From NCBI GenBank assembly GCA_000612485.1, contig CP007494.1:2914001-2978000 (forward strand): DNA of 64,000 bases. Reading direction: 5' to 3'. The notes under the pieces were generated by a model. It made no database searches. It was not told the DNA's origin and saw only the letters and a list, made by a program, of their open reading frames with translations. Shown here piece by piece: positions 28,927-38,627 of this stretch; position 1 is the first letter of the stretch; each line of letters starts with the position of its first letter. A program made the position numbers and the translations under genes. Origin of the DNA: Bordetella holmesii ATCC 51541. GTDB taxonomy: Bacteria; Pseudomonadota; Gammaproteobacteria; Burkholderiales; Burkholderiaceae_B.

Positions 28927-30450
28927 TCAAGAGAGAGGATCCGGCGAGGTAAGTGTGGCGTACTCCTCGAACGTCACAGCGATGCGCGTGCCCGGCAATT
29001 CGGAGTGTTCGCTGGGATGACTATCGACGAGCACGCTGGCGTGGTGTTTTTGCGCGATCTCGCGAACGATGGCCAATCCCAGGCCGCTGCCGTCGGCGAC
29101 CGTGCCAAGCACGCGATAGAAGCGGTCGAAGACCCGTTCGCGCTCTTCGGGCGGAATGCCGGGTCCGGAGTCCTCGACCTCGAGGACGGCCTGGCGGCCT
29201 TCGTTTTTTACCCGCAAGGTGATGTGGCCGCCACGAGGGGTGTAGCGCAAGGCATTGTCCACCAGATTGTTGATGAGTTCGCCCAGCAAAATCGGGTTTC
29301 CCAGGATTTCCACTGGCTGGTCGCAACCCTCGAAGCCCAGATCAGTTTGAATGGACAGCGCCTGGGGCACCCAATGCATGGTCTGCTCCGAGGCAATGGC
29401 GTTGAGGTCCACCCGCGACATTCCGGTCGCATCCGGTGTTTCGGCGCGCGCCATGAGCAACAATTGATTGACCAGGCGCGTTGCGCGATCTGATCCAGTC
29501 ACCAACTGCCTGAGGCTGGACTGCATCTCGTCGGGACTGGCATCGCGCAGCGCCAGTTCGGCCTGGGTGCGCAGTCCGGCAAGGGGTGTTTTCAACTGAT
29601 GGGCGGCGTCGGCAACGAAGCGGCGCTGAGCCTCGACATTGGACGAGAGTCGGTCGAGCAGGTCATTCATGGCCGCCACCAGCGGTGCGATCTCCGAAGG
29701 CGCGGCATGCTCGTCGATGGGAGACAGGTCATCCGGCCTGCGCGCGCGCAAGCGTTGCTGCAGCGCATTGAGTGGGGCGACCCCGCGCGAGAGCCCGAAC
29801 CAGACCAGCAGCACCGCTACGGGCAGGACGACGAATTGCGGGATGATCACGCCCTTGATGATGTCGTTGGCCAGTTGAGCCCGTTTCTCCCCGGTCTCGG
29901 CCACGATAAGCAGCGGTGGCTGCGTCCCGGGAAGGTCCAGATCCACCCAGGTGTAGGCCAGGCGGATATCGAAGCCGCGCAAACTGTCGTCGGCATACAA
30001 GACCTGGCCAGGGCGCGGCTGGCCCGCCAGCGGAGGCAGGGGCAGGGCGCGGTCTCCCCCCAGATACTCGCCGCGGCTGCCCAATGCCAGCCAGAACACA
30101 CTGTCCGTCTCGTCGGCACGTAGTACCTCGCGTGCCGCATCACTCATGTGCAGGACAGCCCGGCCATCTTCGGCCTGAATCTGCCGGGTGAGGACGTGCA
30201 GATTGTTGGCCAGCGTACGGTCGTAAGGGGCGTTGGCGATGTTTTGCGCCACGACATAGGTGATGGCCACGCTCATGGGCCAAAGCAGAAACAGTGGCGC
30301 CAGCATCCAGTCGAGGATTTCGCCCAGCAATGATCGTTGCGGAGGCGCGAAGCTCGGCCCTTTGGCGCCGCCGCGCAGCGCCTCCAGGGCCTCCTGATTG
30401 ATCTCCGCGTGGGCGGGCGGCTCAGCTGGCGAGCGGGTAGGCCGCGGCAC
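28927..30450 (-). CDS. Sensor histidine kinase, TctE/QseC type
   Basis: Membrane kinase partner of the regulator encoded just upstream. Two membrane helices (FLLWPMSVAITYVVAQ and VVLPVAVLLVWFGL) flank a ~130-residue periplasmic 2CSK_N-like domain. The H-box is FVADAAHQLKTPLAGLR; the ATPase has NNLVDNALRY, VEDSGPGIP and GSGLGLAIVREIA, all intact. The start is uncertain: the frame is open to 30549, inside the response-regulator gene; GTG at 30450 or 30459 keeps a short overlap. In Salmonella TctDE controls tricarboxylate uptake; here the linked MHS transporter is a plausible target. Confidence 0.88.
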   Translation of the reverse strand: MPRPTRSPAEPPAHAEINQEALEALRGGAKGPSFAPPQRSLLGEILDWMLAPLFLLWPMSVAITYVVAQNIANAPYDRTLANNLHVLTRQIQAEDGRAVLHMSDAAREVLRADETDSVFWLALGSRGEYLGGDRALPLPPLAGQPRPGQVLYADDSLRGFDIRLAYTWVDLDLPGTQPPLLIVAETGEKRAQLANDIIKGVIIPQFVVLPVAVLLVWFGLSRGVAPLNALQQRLRARRPDDLSPIDEHAAPSEIAPLVAAMNDLLDRLSSNVEAQRRFVADAAHQLKTPLAGLRTQAELALRDASPDEMQSSLRQLVTGSDRATRLVNQLLLMARAETPDATGMSRVDLNAIASEQTMHWVPQALSIQTDLGFEGCDQPVEILGNPILLGELINNLVDNALRYTPRGGHITLRVKNEGRQAVLEVEDSGPGIPPEERERVFDRFYRVLGTVADGSGLGLAIVREIAQKHHASVLVDSHPSEHSELPGTRIAVTFEEYATLTSPDPLS

Positions 30451-31117
30451 CCTGATCACGTTCCAGGCAATAACCCAGGCCTCGCACAGTGATGATCTTG
30501 ACGCCGCTGGGCTCAAGTTTTTTGCGCAGGCGATGGACGTAGACTTCAATGGCGTTGGTGCTGACTTCCTCGCCCCATTCGCAAAGGTGGTCGACGAGCT
30601 GCGTCTTGCTCACCATACGGCCGCTGCGGGCCAGCAGAATTTCCAGCAGGCTGACCTCGCGAGCCGAAAGATCGAGAGTGTGCTCGTCCACCGTCGCCAC
30701 CCGACCGGTCTGATCAAAGACAAGTCGTCCATGACGGATGACGGTGGCGCCGCCGCCCGCGCCGCGGCGGGTGAGGGCGCGCACGCGCGCTTCGAGTTCC
30801 GAGAGTGCGAAAGGCTTTGCCATGTAGTCATCCGCACCCAGGTCCAGGCCTTTGACGCGTTGTTCGACGCTGTCGGCCGCCGTCAGGATCAACACCGGTA
30901 GCACCGAATTGCGCGCCCGCAGGCGGCGCAGCACTTCAAGGCCAGTCAGCTGAGGCAGACCGAGATCGAGGATGAGCAGATCGAAGGGTTGGGCCGCCAG
31001 CGCCGAGTCGGCGGCGAGCCCGTCACGCACGGCATCCACTGCGTAGCCATTGTGGCGCAGGGAACGCGACAGGCCATCGGCCAGGATGCTGTCGTCTTCG
31101 GCAATCAGGATGCGCAT
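30422..31117 (-). CDS. Response regulator, OmpR/TctD type
   Basis: DNA-binding partner of the adjacent kinase. The start at 31117 (MRILIAEDDSILADGLS) is the normal receiver start. Phospho-acceptor Asp51 in LLILDLGLPQ, with Glu7/Asp8/Asp9 and Lys in MAKPFAL. The winged-helix domain ends NAIEVYVHRLRKKLEPSGVKIITVRGLGYCLE. 231 residues. It overlaps the start of the kinase gene and is divergent from recA. Confidence 0.93.
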   Translation of the reverse strand: MRILIAEDDSILADGLSRSLRHNGYAVDAVRDGLAADSALAAQPFDLLILDLGLPQLTGLEVLRRLRARNSVLPVLILTAADSVEQRVKGLDLGADDYMAKPFALSELEARVRALTRRGAGGGATVIRHGRLVFDQTGRVATVDEHTLDLSAREVSLLEILLARSGRMVSKTQLVDHLCEWGEEVSTNAIEVYVHRLRKKLEPSGVKIITVRGLGYCLERDQGAAAYPLAS

Positions 31118-31295
31118 GCGGTACGGCGGTAGTTGGCCGGCGTGCGCCGGCAGGCTGTTTCGAAGGGGGGGGGCGGTGGCCCCTGCGACGCCGGGCTTGC
31201 CAGCGCTTTGCGGGTAGTGTGCCTTCCGTGTTGCGAGCCATTCTGTCACAGGCCGCAGCCCTTGCCACTCAGGGATTACGTGGAAAACTTACGCA

Positions 31296-31315
31296 TACTG
31301 TTTGTTTATACAGTA
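31296..31315 (+). promoter_or_regulatory. LexA (SOS) box upstream of recA
   Basis: TACTGTTTGTTTATACAGTA contains CTGT-N8-ACAG with flanking TA symmetry, an excellent LexA operator, 142 bp before the recA start. It supports SOS induction of recA. The rest of the 339-bp gap between the regulator and recA shows nothing else recognisable. Confidence 0.92.
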
Positions 31316-31456
31316 TACTCCGATGCCATAATCCGCGTTCGCACCCAATTGATCCAGCGGGGTGGCCCTTCGGGGGCCGGCCCGCAACGATTGGCACGAT
31401 AGACCCGCTCGACCCGTCTGGCCGGCTCCTGCCCGGCCACACATATAGGACTCTCC

Positions 31457-32518
31457 ATGGACGACAAAACCAGCAAGGCCGCATCGGAAAAAGCCAAGGC
31501 CCTGGCCGCAGCGCTCTCCCAGATCGAAAAGCAGTTTGGCAAGGGCTCGATCATGCGCTACGGCGACAATGAGGTCGAGCACGACATCCAGGTCGTTTCC
31601 ACCGGTTCGCTGGGTCTCGACATCGCATTGGGCGTGGGTGGTCTGCCGCGGGGCCGTGTCGTAGAAATCTACGGCCCCGAATCCTCGGGCAAGACCACGC
31701 TGACACTGCAGGTCATCGCCGAAATGCAGAAGATCGGCGGCACTTGTGCCTTCGTCGATGCTGAGCACGCGCTGGATGTCCAATACGCCTCCAAGCTGGG
31801 TGTCAACCTGGCGGATCTGCTCATCTCCCAACCGGACACCGGCGAGCAAGCGCTCGAGATCACCGATGCACTGGTGCGCTCCGGTTCGGTGGATCTTATC
31901 GTTATCGATTCGGTCGCGGCTCTGGTGCCCAAGGCCGAAATCGAGGGCGAGATGGGCGACTCCTTGCCGGGTCTGCAGGCGCGCCTGATGAGCCAGGCTC
32001 TGCGCAAACTGACCGCCACTATCAAGCGCACCAATTGTATGGTGATCTTCATCAACCAGATCCGCATGAAGATCGGCGTGATGTTCGGTAACCCCGAAAC
32101 CACCACCGGGGGCAATGCACTGAAGTTCTATGCTTCTGTGCGCCTGGATATCCGTCGCATTGGCTCCATCAAAAAAGGCGACGAAGTCGTCGGCAACGAA
32201 ACTCGCGTCAAAGTCGTCAAAAATAAGGTGGCGCCACCGTTCAAGCAGGCCGAGTTCGACATCATGTATGGTGCCGGCATTTCGCGCGAAGGCGAGATCA
32301 TCGACCTGGGCGTAGCTGCCAACGTGGTTGAAAAATCTGGTGCTTGGTACAGCTATAGCGGCAATCGCATCGGCCAGGGCAAGGACAACGTGCGCGAGTA
32401 TCTCAAAGAGCACAAGGCCATGGCGATCGAGATCGAAAACAAGGTTCGCGAAAATCAAGGCATCGTCAGCCGGGCGGCAGAGTTTGCCCCCAGCGCCGAA
32501 GAACGCTCCGAAGATTGA
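31457..32518 (+). CDS. recA: Recombinase RecA
   Basis: Forms filaments on single-stranded DNA, catalyses strand exchange and activates LexA cleavage. 353 residues, normal. Walker [10 protein letters not shown] near residue 74, Walker [11 protein letters not shown] near 146, loop L1 EIEGEMGDS and L2 [21 protein letters not shown] are intact, with an acidic C-terminal tail ending EERSED. Preceded by a LexA box and followed by recX. Confidence 0.98.
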   Translation: MDDKTSKAASEKAKALAAALSQIEKQFGKGSIMRYGDNEVEHDIQVVSTGSLGLDIALGVGGLPRGRVVEIYGPESSGKTTLTLQVIAEMQKIGGTCAFVDAEHALDVQYASKLGVNLADLLISQPDTGEQALEITDALVRSGSVDLIVIDSVAALVPKAEIEGEMGDSLPGLQARLMSQALRKLTATIKRTNCMVIFINQIRMKIGVMFGNPETTTGGNALKFYASVRLDIRRIGSIKKGDEVVGNETRVKVVKNKVAPPFKQAEFDIMYGAGISREGEIIDLGVAANVVEKSGAWYSYSGNRIGQGKDNVREYLKEHKAMAIEIENKVRENQGIVSRAAEFAPSAEERSED

Positions 32519-32522
32519 GCAC

Positions 32523-32544
32523 GCCAGGGGGAGTTCCCTCTGGC
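32523..32544 (+). terminator. Hairpin between recA and recX
   Basis: GCCAG-GGGG / CCCT-CTGGC forms a short stem 4 bp after the recA stop without a T run. It could partly attenuate transcription into recX, as in E. coli. Confidence 0.5.
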
Positions 32545-32563
32545 TCACGCTTTGCGGTGTTTC

Positions 32564-33114
32564 ATGATCACGCGTTCTTTCGATAGCCAGCGTCAGCGTC
32601 AACAGCGCGAGAATGAATTCGAGACGCTGGCTCCGTCTGATGATACGTCAGCCCCCGGGCGCGCCCCGATGGCCCAAGCCTGAAAGCGCGCGCGGTGGCG
32701 TACCTTTCTCGCCGCGAGCACTCTCGTGTCGAACTGGCGCGTAAGCTGCGTGCCTATGCCGAAAGTGCCGAAGAAATCGAAACCGTGCTCGACGCCCTGC
32801 AAAAAGAGGGGTGGCAGTCCAATGCGCGTTTCGCACAAAGCCTGGTCCATCGACGGGCTCCACGACAAGGCACGGCGCGCATTTTGCAAGAGTTAAGGCA
32901 AAGCGGGGTCGAGGACGCCGATGTCGCGGAGTTACGTGACGGTTTGCGCGCAACCGAATACGACCGTGCCCTCGAAGTATGGCGACGCCGCTATGGTGTC
33001 AAACCGCAGGATCGCAGTGCATATACTAAACAGGCCCGTTTTATGGCCTCGCGCGGCTTTGCCCACGACGTCATTCGCCGTCTGCTCGGCGAGGGCGATG
33101 ACGAGTCGGCCTGA
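32564..33114 (+). pseudogene. recX: RecA regulator RecX, frameshifted near its 5' end
   Basis: RecX inhibits RecA filament growth. The frame from ATG 32564 (MITRSFDSQRQRQQRENEF) reads to a TGA at 32681; one missing base just before it (GCCTGA where GCNCTGA is expected) separates it from the main body KARAVAYLSRREHSRVELARKL..., which reads to 33114 with three-helix repeats intact. Restoring a base gives 183 residues. Translation could also begin at GTG 32695, giving a 139-residue protein that keeps most of the fold. Confidence 0.82.
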
Positions 33115-33120
33115 GCACCG

Positions 33121-34040
33121 TTACTGCTTGGTGCCCTTGATCCCGCTTAGCGTCTTAAAGCTGATGTCGCGCGCGATCGTCAAGAACTCATCAATGTAAG
33201 AGGCGTCGCGATCTTCGTCGCGCACCGCCGCATATAACGTGCGCCAGACACCCTGCGGGCCCAAATGCAGCAGCTTCAGGGGGAGTGTGCGACATATTCG
33301 CTGACTGCCCAGTTGGGCAATGCCGCCACACCTCGTTGGCTGTTGACCAACTGCACAATCATGGGCGTGAGCTCGGCGCGCCGCAGGGCGGCAGGTTCGA
33401 CGTCGGCGGGATCAAGAAACGCCGTAAAAATGTCCAACCGCTGGCGGTCTACCGGATAGGTGATCAATGTCTGGTCTGCCAGGTGTTCGGGCGCGACATG
33501 CCGCAAATCGGCCAGAGGGCTGTTTGCGGAAACGGCCAGCACCAGCTCGTAGCGAAACAGCGGCAGGTACTGCACGGCTTCCAGCTCCTGCGGATCTGAC
33601 GTGATGACCAGATCCAGGTCGCCCCGCACGAGGGCGGGCAAGGGTGCAAATGAAAATGCCGCAGACAAATCCAATGTCACGTCCGGCCATTGAGCACGAA
33701 ATACATCCAGCGTTGGCATCAGCCACTGAAAGCACGAGTGGCAGTCAATGGCCAGATGCAGTCGTCCGGTCCGCCCCGCTGCCAGCCGCATCAGGTCGCG
33801 CTCCGTCGCACGCAGCCGGGGCAGGACCTCATCGGCCAGCGCCAGTACACGCAGCCCCGCCGTTGTCAGTCGCGCGGGGCGGGTGCGGCGATTCAATAAC
33901 GGCGTACCGAGCCGGGTTTCCAGGTCGCGCAGCTGGTGCGACAGCGCCGATTGCGTCAGATGCAGCCGCTCTGCAGCCTCCTGCAGGCTGCCACCGTCTC
34001 TTATGGCGGACAGGGTTTCGAGGTGGCGGATCTCAAGCAT
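33121..34040 (-). pseudogene. metR: LysR-family activator MetR, frameshifted near its 3' end
   Basis: MetR activates methionine-synthesis genes with homocysteine as co-effector. Identified by the N-terminal LysR HTH (GGSLQEAAERLHLTQSALSHQLRDLE), the effector domain (LAIDCHSCFQWLMPTLDVFR) and divergence from metE. The frame ends early at YVAHSP; one extra C in the run at 33279-33283 (G's on the + strand) lets it continue LKLLHLGPQGVWRTLYAAVRDED... to a normal end at 33121, 306 residues. The lost part is about 50 residues of the effector domain. Confidence 0.9.
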
Positions 34041-34072
34041 GAAGACAGGAAGATAGGCAAAACCCTATTGTA

Positions 34073-34085
34073 TGAAAATTTCTCA
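34073..34085 (+). promoter_or_regulatory. MetR-site-like sequence between metR and metE
   Basis: TGAAAATTTCTCA agrees with TGAA-N5-TTCA at all but one position. It lies in the metR-metE intergenic region, 95 bp before metE. Confidence 0.4.
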
Positions 34086-34179
34086 AGTAATGCATGTGGA
34101 GATTGATTTTGACTCAGCTTGGTTTGTCGGGAGAATAGCGGCCTGACTTGAATTTAATTTGTCTTGGCTGGATATTCAT

Positions 34180-36477
34180 ATGACTATTACTCATAACCTG
34201 GGCTTTCCGCGGATTGGTGCCCAGCGCGAACTCAAGCGCGCCGTCGAAGCCTATTGGGCCGGCAAGCAAACGCCCGAGCAACTGCTGGCCACCGGCCGCG
34301 AACTGCGCGCCGCGCATTGGCAGCGTCAGGCCGCCAACGGGGTGAGCATGGTGCCAGTGGGTGATTTTGCGTGGTACGACCACATTCTTGAGTGGACCAC
34401 GTTGCTCGGCGCGGTGCCGGCGCGCTTTGCTCAGCTTGAGTCCGAGCCTGTCAGTCTGGATACGCTGTTTCGCATGGGGCGCGGACGTGCGCCCAGTGGC
34501 AAGCCGGCGGCTGCCTGCGAAATGACCAAATGGTTCGATACCAATTACCACTACATCGTCCCAGAATTGGTTCCTGGCCAGACCTATCGCATTGCGCGGG
34601 AGTACCTGTTCGAACAGGTCAAGGAGGCACAGGCGCTGGGTCATGCTGTCAAGCCGGTCATCCCCGGTCCGCTGACCTGGCTCTACTTGGGCAAGGGCGA
34701 CGCGTTCGAGGCGGGCGCAGCCGATGATGGCAAACTCACGCTGCTGACCAATCTGTTGCCTGCCTATCAAGAGGTCTTGAAACGTCTGGCGGATCTCGGC
34801 GTGGAGTGGGTTCAGGTGGACGAACCTATTCTGGTGCTGGACTTGCCCCCCGCGTGGCTGGATGCTTTCCGGCGGACTTACGCCACGCTTGCCGACAGCC
34901 CGGTCAAACTGCTGCTGGCGACCTATTTTGATGGTTTGAAAGACAATCTGGCGACGGCTGCCGCGTTGCCCGTGGCTGGCCTGCATGTGGATCTGGTGCG
35001 TGCGCCGGAGCAACTGGACGACGTCGTCAGGGCTTTACGGACGGATCAGGTCCTTTCGGCAGGCGTTATCAATGGCCGTAATATTTGGCGCACCGATCTG
35101 GACGAAACACTTGAGGTCCTGCTTCCTGTGGCTCGGCAGTTGGGCGACCGCCTCTGGTTGGCGCCGTCTTGCTCGCTGCTGCACGTGCCGGTGGACCTGG
35201 CCGCAGAGACAGAACTGGACGCCGAACTCAAGAGCTGGTTGTCCTTTGCCGCGCAAAAGTTGGAAGAACTCGATCTTCTGGGGCGTGCCCTCAGTGGCGA
35301 CGCTTCCCAGCACGTCCAGGCCGGGCTGGCCGCACAACGCGCCGCGCTGGCTGCTCGCCGGGCGTCACCGCGCATCCACAATCCGGCCGTCGGCCGACGC
35401 ATGGCGGGCGAGGCCCAGGTCTCTCGCGATCGTGCGCCTTTTACTCAGCGTATCGCCCAGCAGCAGGCCAGGCTCAAGCTTCCCGCTTTTCCGACCACCA
35501 CCATTGGCTCCTTCCCACAGACTGCCGAAATCCGTGCGTTGCGCCGGGACTGGAAAGCCGGCGCCCTGAGCGACTCTGCCTACGAAAGCTCCATCCGCAA
35601 GGAAATCGAGGAGGTCATCCGCTTTCAGGAGAAGGTCGGCCTGGATGTGTTGGTGCATGGCGAGCCCGAACGCAACGACATGGTCGAGTATTTCGGTGAG
35701 TTGCTGGCCGGTTTCGCCTTTACCAAGAATGGCTGGGTGCAGAGTTATGGCTCGCGTTGCGTCAAACCGCCCATTATTTTTGGCGATGTCGCGCGTCCTG
35801 CTCCCATGACGGTGGGCTGGTCTTCTTACGCGCAGTCCCTGACTGACAAGCCGGTCAAGGGCATGCTGACCGGTCCGGTAACCATTCTGCAATGGTCGTT
35901 CGTCCGCGACGACCAGCCCCGCGAGGCAACCTGCCGCCAACTGGCGCTGGCGCTGCGCGACGAGGTCGTCGATCTGGAGAAGGCCGGCGTCAAGGTAATC
36001 CAGATTGACGAACCGGCCATCCGGGAGGGTTTGCCGCTGCGGCGGGCCGACTGGCAGAACTATCTGGGCTGGGCTGTGGATTGTTTCCGCCTGAGTACGG
36101 CGGGCGTAGCGGATGACACGCAGATCCACACGCACATGTGCTATTCGGAGTTCAACGACATCATCGAAGCCATTGCGGCAATGGATGCCGACGTCATCAC
36201 CATCGAGACCTCGCGTTCCAATATGGAGTTGCTCAAGGCCTTCGAGGATTTCCGCTATCCCAACGATATCGGCCCGGGCGTCTACGATATCCATTCGCCT
36301 AACGTCCCCGACGTGGATTGGATGGTCGGCCTGATGGAGAAAGCCGCAAAAAGCCTTCCTAAAGAACGTCTCTGGGTCAACCCCGATTGCGGTCTGAAGA
36401 CGCGGGCCTGGCCCGAAACCGAAGCGGCCCTGGTCGGAATGGTTCAGGCCGCCCGCAACCTGCGTCAGGTCGCCTGA
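34180..36477 (+). CDS. metE: Cobalamin-independent methionine synthase
   Basis: Transfers methyl from 5-methyltetrahydropteroyl-triglutamate to homocysteine. The ATG at 34180 ([19 protein letters not shown]) is the conventional start; a TTG 21 bases upstream is in frame. 765 residues, two barrels. Homocysteine/zinc site: [11 protein letters not shown] supplies His and Cys, followed by [11 protein letters not shown] and the last zinc cysteine in [13 protein letters not shown]. All intact although its presumed activator metR is frameshifted. Confidence 0.97.
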   Translation: MTITHNLGFPRIGAQRELKRAVEAYWAGKQTPEQLLATGRELRAAHWQRQAANGVSMVPVGDFAWYDHILEWTTLLGAVPARFAQLESEPVSLDTLFRMGRGRAPSGKPAAACEMTKWFDTNYHYIVPELVPGQTYRIAREYLFEQVKEAQALGHAVKPVIPGPLTWLYLGKGDAFEAGAADDGKLTLLTNLLPAYQEVLKRLADLGVEWVQVDEPILVLDLPPAWLDAFRRTYATLADSPVKLLLATYFDGLKDNLATAAALPVAGLHVDLVRAPEQLDDVVRALRTDQVLSAGVINGRNIWRTDLDETLEVLLPVARQLGDRLWLAPSCSLLHVPVDLAAETELDAELKSWLSFAAQKLEELDLLGRALSGDASQHVQAGLAAQRAALAARRASPRIHNPAVGRRMAGEAQVSRDRAPFTQRIAQQQARLKLPAFPTTTIGSFPQTAEIRALRRDWKAGALSDSAYESSIRKEIEEVIRFQEKVGLDVLVHGEPERNDMVEYFGELLAGFAFTKNGWVQSYGSRCVKPPIIFGDVARPAPMTVGWSSYAQSLTDKPVKGMLTGPVTILQWSFVRDDQPREATCRQLALALRDEVVDLEKAGVKVIQIDEPAIREGLPLRRADWQNYLGWAVDCFRLSTAGVADDTQIHTHMCYSEFNDIIEAIAAMDADVITIETSRSNMELLKAFEDFRYPNDIGPGVYDIHSPNVPDVDWMVGLMEKAAKSLPKERLWVNPDCGLKTRAWPETEAALVGMVQAARNLRQVA

Positions 36478-36496
36478 TCGGAGGCGGGCCCGCTAA

Positions 36497-36526
36497 ACCC
36501 GCACCGGTTGGCGGTGCGGGTTTTTT
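36497..36526 (+). terminator. Terminator of metE
   Basis: ACCCGCACCG / CGGTGCGGGT, a 10-bp stem with a 5-nt loop, followed by a T run. The IS1001-like element is inserted within this T tract; the 8-bp target repeat leaves the terminator's T's in place. Confidence 0.9.
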
Positions 36527-36529
36527 CTT

Positions 36530-37835
36530 GGTTCATCGAGGAATACCGGGGAATGCAGACCGGATCTTGAGGAAGAAGTACTCCTGATCGCGGTAGCCGT
36601 AGGCGCGGCGCTTGATGACTTTGATGGTGTTGTTGATGCCCTCGACGATGCTGGTGTTGAGCCGGTGGCGACAGCGAGACAGAATCCCGTGCAGATAGGC
36701 TTTTAGCTTGAGCGCGAAGTGAGCCAAGGCGGCGATGCCGCTGCCCTGAGCCTGTTGCAGCCAGTGATCCCATGCCTGGCGGGCGTAGCCGGGGTGTTGG
36801 TAGAACCACAGCTGTTTGAGCTCATCGCGCATCAGATAAGCGGTGAGCAAAGGCTGGTTGGCCTGGAGCAACTCGTCCAACTTTACCGATTGGCACGGAT
36901 CGAGGTTTTTGCGATTGCGCAGCAGTAGCCAGCGACTGGACTTGATCACCCGGCGGGCCGGCTTGTCGTGCCGCAACTGGTTCGCTTGGTCTACACGCAC
37001 CCGGTCTATCACTTCACGGCCGTACTTGGCCACGACGTGGAACAGGTCGTAGACGATCTCGGCGTTGGGGCAGTTGGCCTGGATCTCCAGCTCATAGGCC
37101 GTCGTCATGTCGATCGCTACGGCCCGGATCTGCTGGGCAACCCCAGTTGGCAGTTGTTCGAAGAAGGCTCTGGCCGTCTCGCGCGAGCGGCCATCACCGA
37201 TCCATAGCACCTGACGGCGGATCGGATCGACAACGACCGTGGCATAACGATGGCCCTTGTGTAGAGCGAACTCGTCCATCGCTAGGTAGTGGATCTGGCT
37301 CCAGTCCGGCTCTTGGATCGCCCGTCGCAGCAGGGCCTTGTCCAGCGCCTTGACCGTGTGCCAACCCAGTTGGAAGAAGCGCGCCACGGCCAGAATGTTG
37401 CTGGACTCAAGCAACTGGCTGACCGCCTCGGCCAGCCGGTCGGTCACTCGCTGGTAACGGCCCAGCCAGCTCAGCCTCTCCAGATGCGGTCCACCGCACT
37501 GCTCGCACCAGACCCGCCGACGCGGCACTACCAGCGTCACTCGCAGCGCCATTAGCGGCAGATCCCGCACCCGGCGCGTGGTCGTCTCATGCACCTGCCG
37601 ACATCGGTTGCCGCAGTGCTCGCAGTGCATCGTTCGCGCTGAAGGCTTCAGGTAAATCGTGACCGTCCGGCTCTCACCTTCAGGCCACACGACCCGCTCC
37701 ACCCGATAACCTTCCCACCCACCCAACCTCTCGATCGTCTTGCGGTCCAGCATGATCCCGGCCTTGATCCTTGAAAAATCAAGGATCAAGCGTAACGGCA
37801 ATCAAGCACGGCTCCACGCTATTCCGCGATGAACC
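36530..37835 (-). mobile_element. ISL3-family element, IS1001-like, 1306 bp, intact
   Basis: Terminal inverted repeats GGTTCATCG(A/C)GGAATA start at 36530 and at 37835 (opposite strand). It is flanked by identical 8-bp direct repeats TTTTTCTT (36522-36529 and 37836-37843), the ISL3 hallmark, showing a clean, recent insertion. It carries one transposase on the minus strand, convergent with metE. Confidence 0.95.
36533..37753 (-). CDS. ISL3-family transposase (IS1001-like)
   Basis: Full-length ISL3 transposase. N-terminal zinc-finger region with paired cysteines (CEHCGNRC and CEQCGGPH), HTH, then the DDE domain with D in AMDEFALHKGHRYATVVVD and VAIDMTTAYE, and E in STSIVEGINNTIKVIKRRAYG. The start MLDRKTIERLGG at 37753 is preferred; the frame is open 16 codons further to 37801. 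About 406 residues, apparently functional. Resembles the IS1001-like element of B. holmesii by memory of the family. Confidence 0.93.
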   Translation of the reverse strand: MLDRKTIERLGGWEGYRVERVVWPEGESRTVTIYLKPSARTMHCEHCGNRCRQVHETTTRRVRDLPLMALRVTLVVPRRRVWCEQCGGPHLERLSWLGRYQRVTDRLAEAVSQLLESSNILAVARFFQLGWHTVKALDKALLRRAIQEPDWSQIHYLAMDEFALHKGHRYATVVVDPIRRQVLWIGDGRSRETARAFFEQLPTGVAQQIRAVAIDMTTAYELEIQANCPNAEIVYDLFHVVAKYGREVIDRVRVDQANQLRHDKPARRVIKSSRWLLLRNRKNLDPCQSVKLDELLQANQPLLTAYLMRDELKQLWFYQHPGYARQAWDHWLQQAQGSGIAALAHFALKLKAYLHGILSRCRHRLNTSIVEGINNTIKVIKRRAYGYRDQEYFFLKIRSAFPGIPR

Positions 37836-38011
37836 TTTTTCTTTGCGGTCGCCTCACTCATTGGCGGCCGGTTTTCTTTCAGTCCGCAGGTAGAGGGGCG
37901 TTCCGGGGTCAGTGTTGGTGGCGCAATCGCCCGCGCAGTCATTCAGGGCGCCTGCGTTATACTTTGATGGTTTTGCTGCCTTGCGCCAAAAAGTCGCCCG
38001 CAGGCCTACCT

Positions 38012-38617
38012 ATGCCCTTGCCACCGCCCGATGTTTCCCGCCAGCCTCTGCATACGCGTTCCATACGCGTGCAATGCTATGGCCGTCAGGACGGTCTGTT
38101 CGATCTCGAAGCCGAGCTCATTGATGTAAAGGGCTACGATTTCCCCAAGCGAAATGGCGAAATCTTCAAAGCTGGCGACCCCATTCATCGCATGCATCTG
38201 CGTCTCACCATCGATGAAGAGTTCAACGTCGTGGCGGCTCAGGCTGTCTACGATGCGGCTCCCTACGAGGCCTCCTGTATGGCGATCGACGAGGCATATG
38301 GCGGTCTGGTTGGACTGAATCTGCTCAAAGCATTCCGGCATCGGGTCAAAGAGCGGTTTGGACGTGTGTCTGGCTGTACGCACATGACCGAGCTGTCTCA
38401 GGTCCTGCCCACGGCCGCAGTGCAGATGATGGCCAACCGCCGGCGCGAAACCGCCAACGAGGAGGGTCAGCGTCCCTTCCAACTGGATGGCTGTCATGCA
38501 CTGCGCACAGACGGACCCGTTGTGCTTGAGTACTATCCCCGGTGGTATACGGGGGATAGTGCGCCAGACACGGCCGACGCGACATCCGAGTCACCTTCTT
38601 TTTCTCATTCGTCCTGA
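38012..38617 (+). CDS. DUF2889 family protein
   Basis: A 201-residue soluble protein of the DUF2889 family, function unknown. Start at 38012 (MPLPPPDVSRQPLHTRSIRVQCYGR); the frame is open upstream into the IS but without a better start. Family blocks: LFDLEAELIDVKGYDF, GDPIHRMHLRLTIDE, and GCTHMTELSQVLPTAAVQMM. It precedes sucC by 10 bp and may be co-transcribed; the IS1001-like element now lies 168 bp upstream. Confidence 0.8.
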   Translation: MPLPPPDVSRQPLHTRSIRVQCYGRQDGLFDLEAELIDVKGYDFPKRNGEIFKAGDPIHRMHLRLTIDEEFNVVAAQAVYDAAPYEASCMAIDEAYGGLVGLNLLKAFRHRVKERFGRVSGCTHMTELSQVLPTAAVQMMANRRRETANEEGQRPFQLDGCHALRTDGPVVLEYYPRWYTGDSAPDTADATSESPSFSHSS

Positions 38618-38627
38618 CAGGTAACAC

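Noticed and set aside
30450..30549. ATG at 30549 as the start of the sensor kinase
   Set aside because: It would overlap the response-regulator gene by more than 120 bp with residues that do not look native; GTG starts at 30450/30459 fit better.
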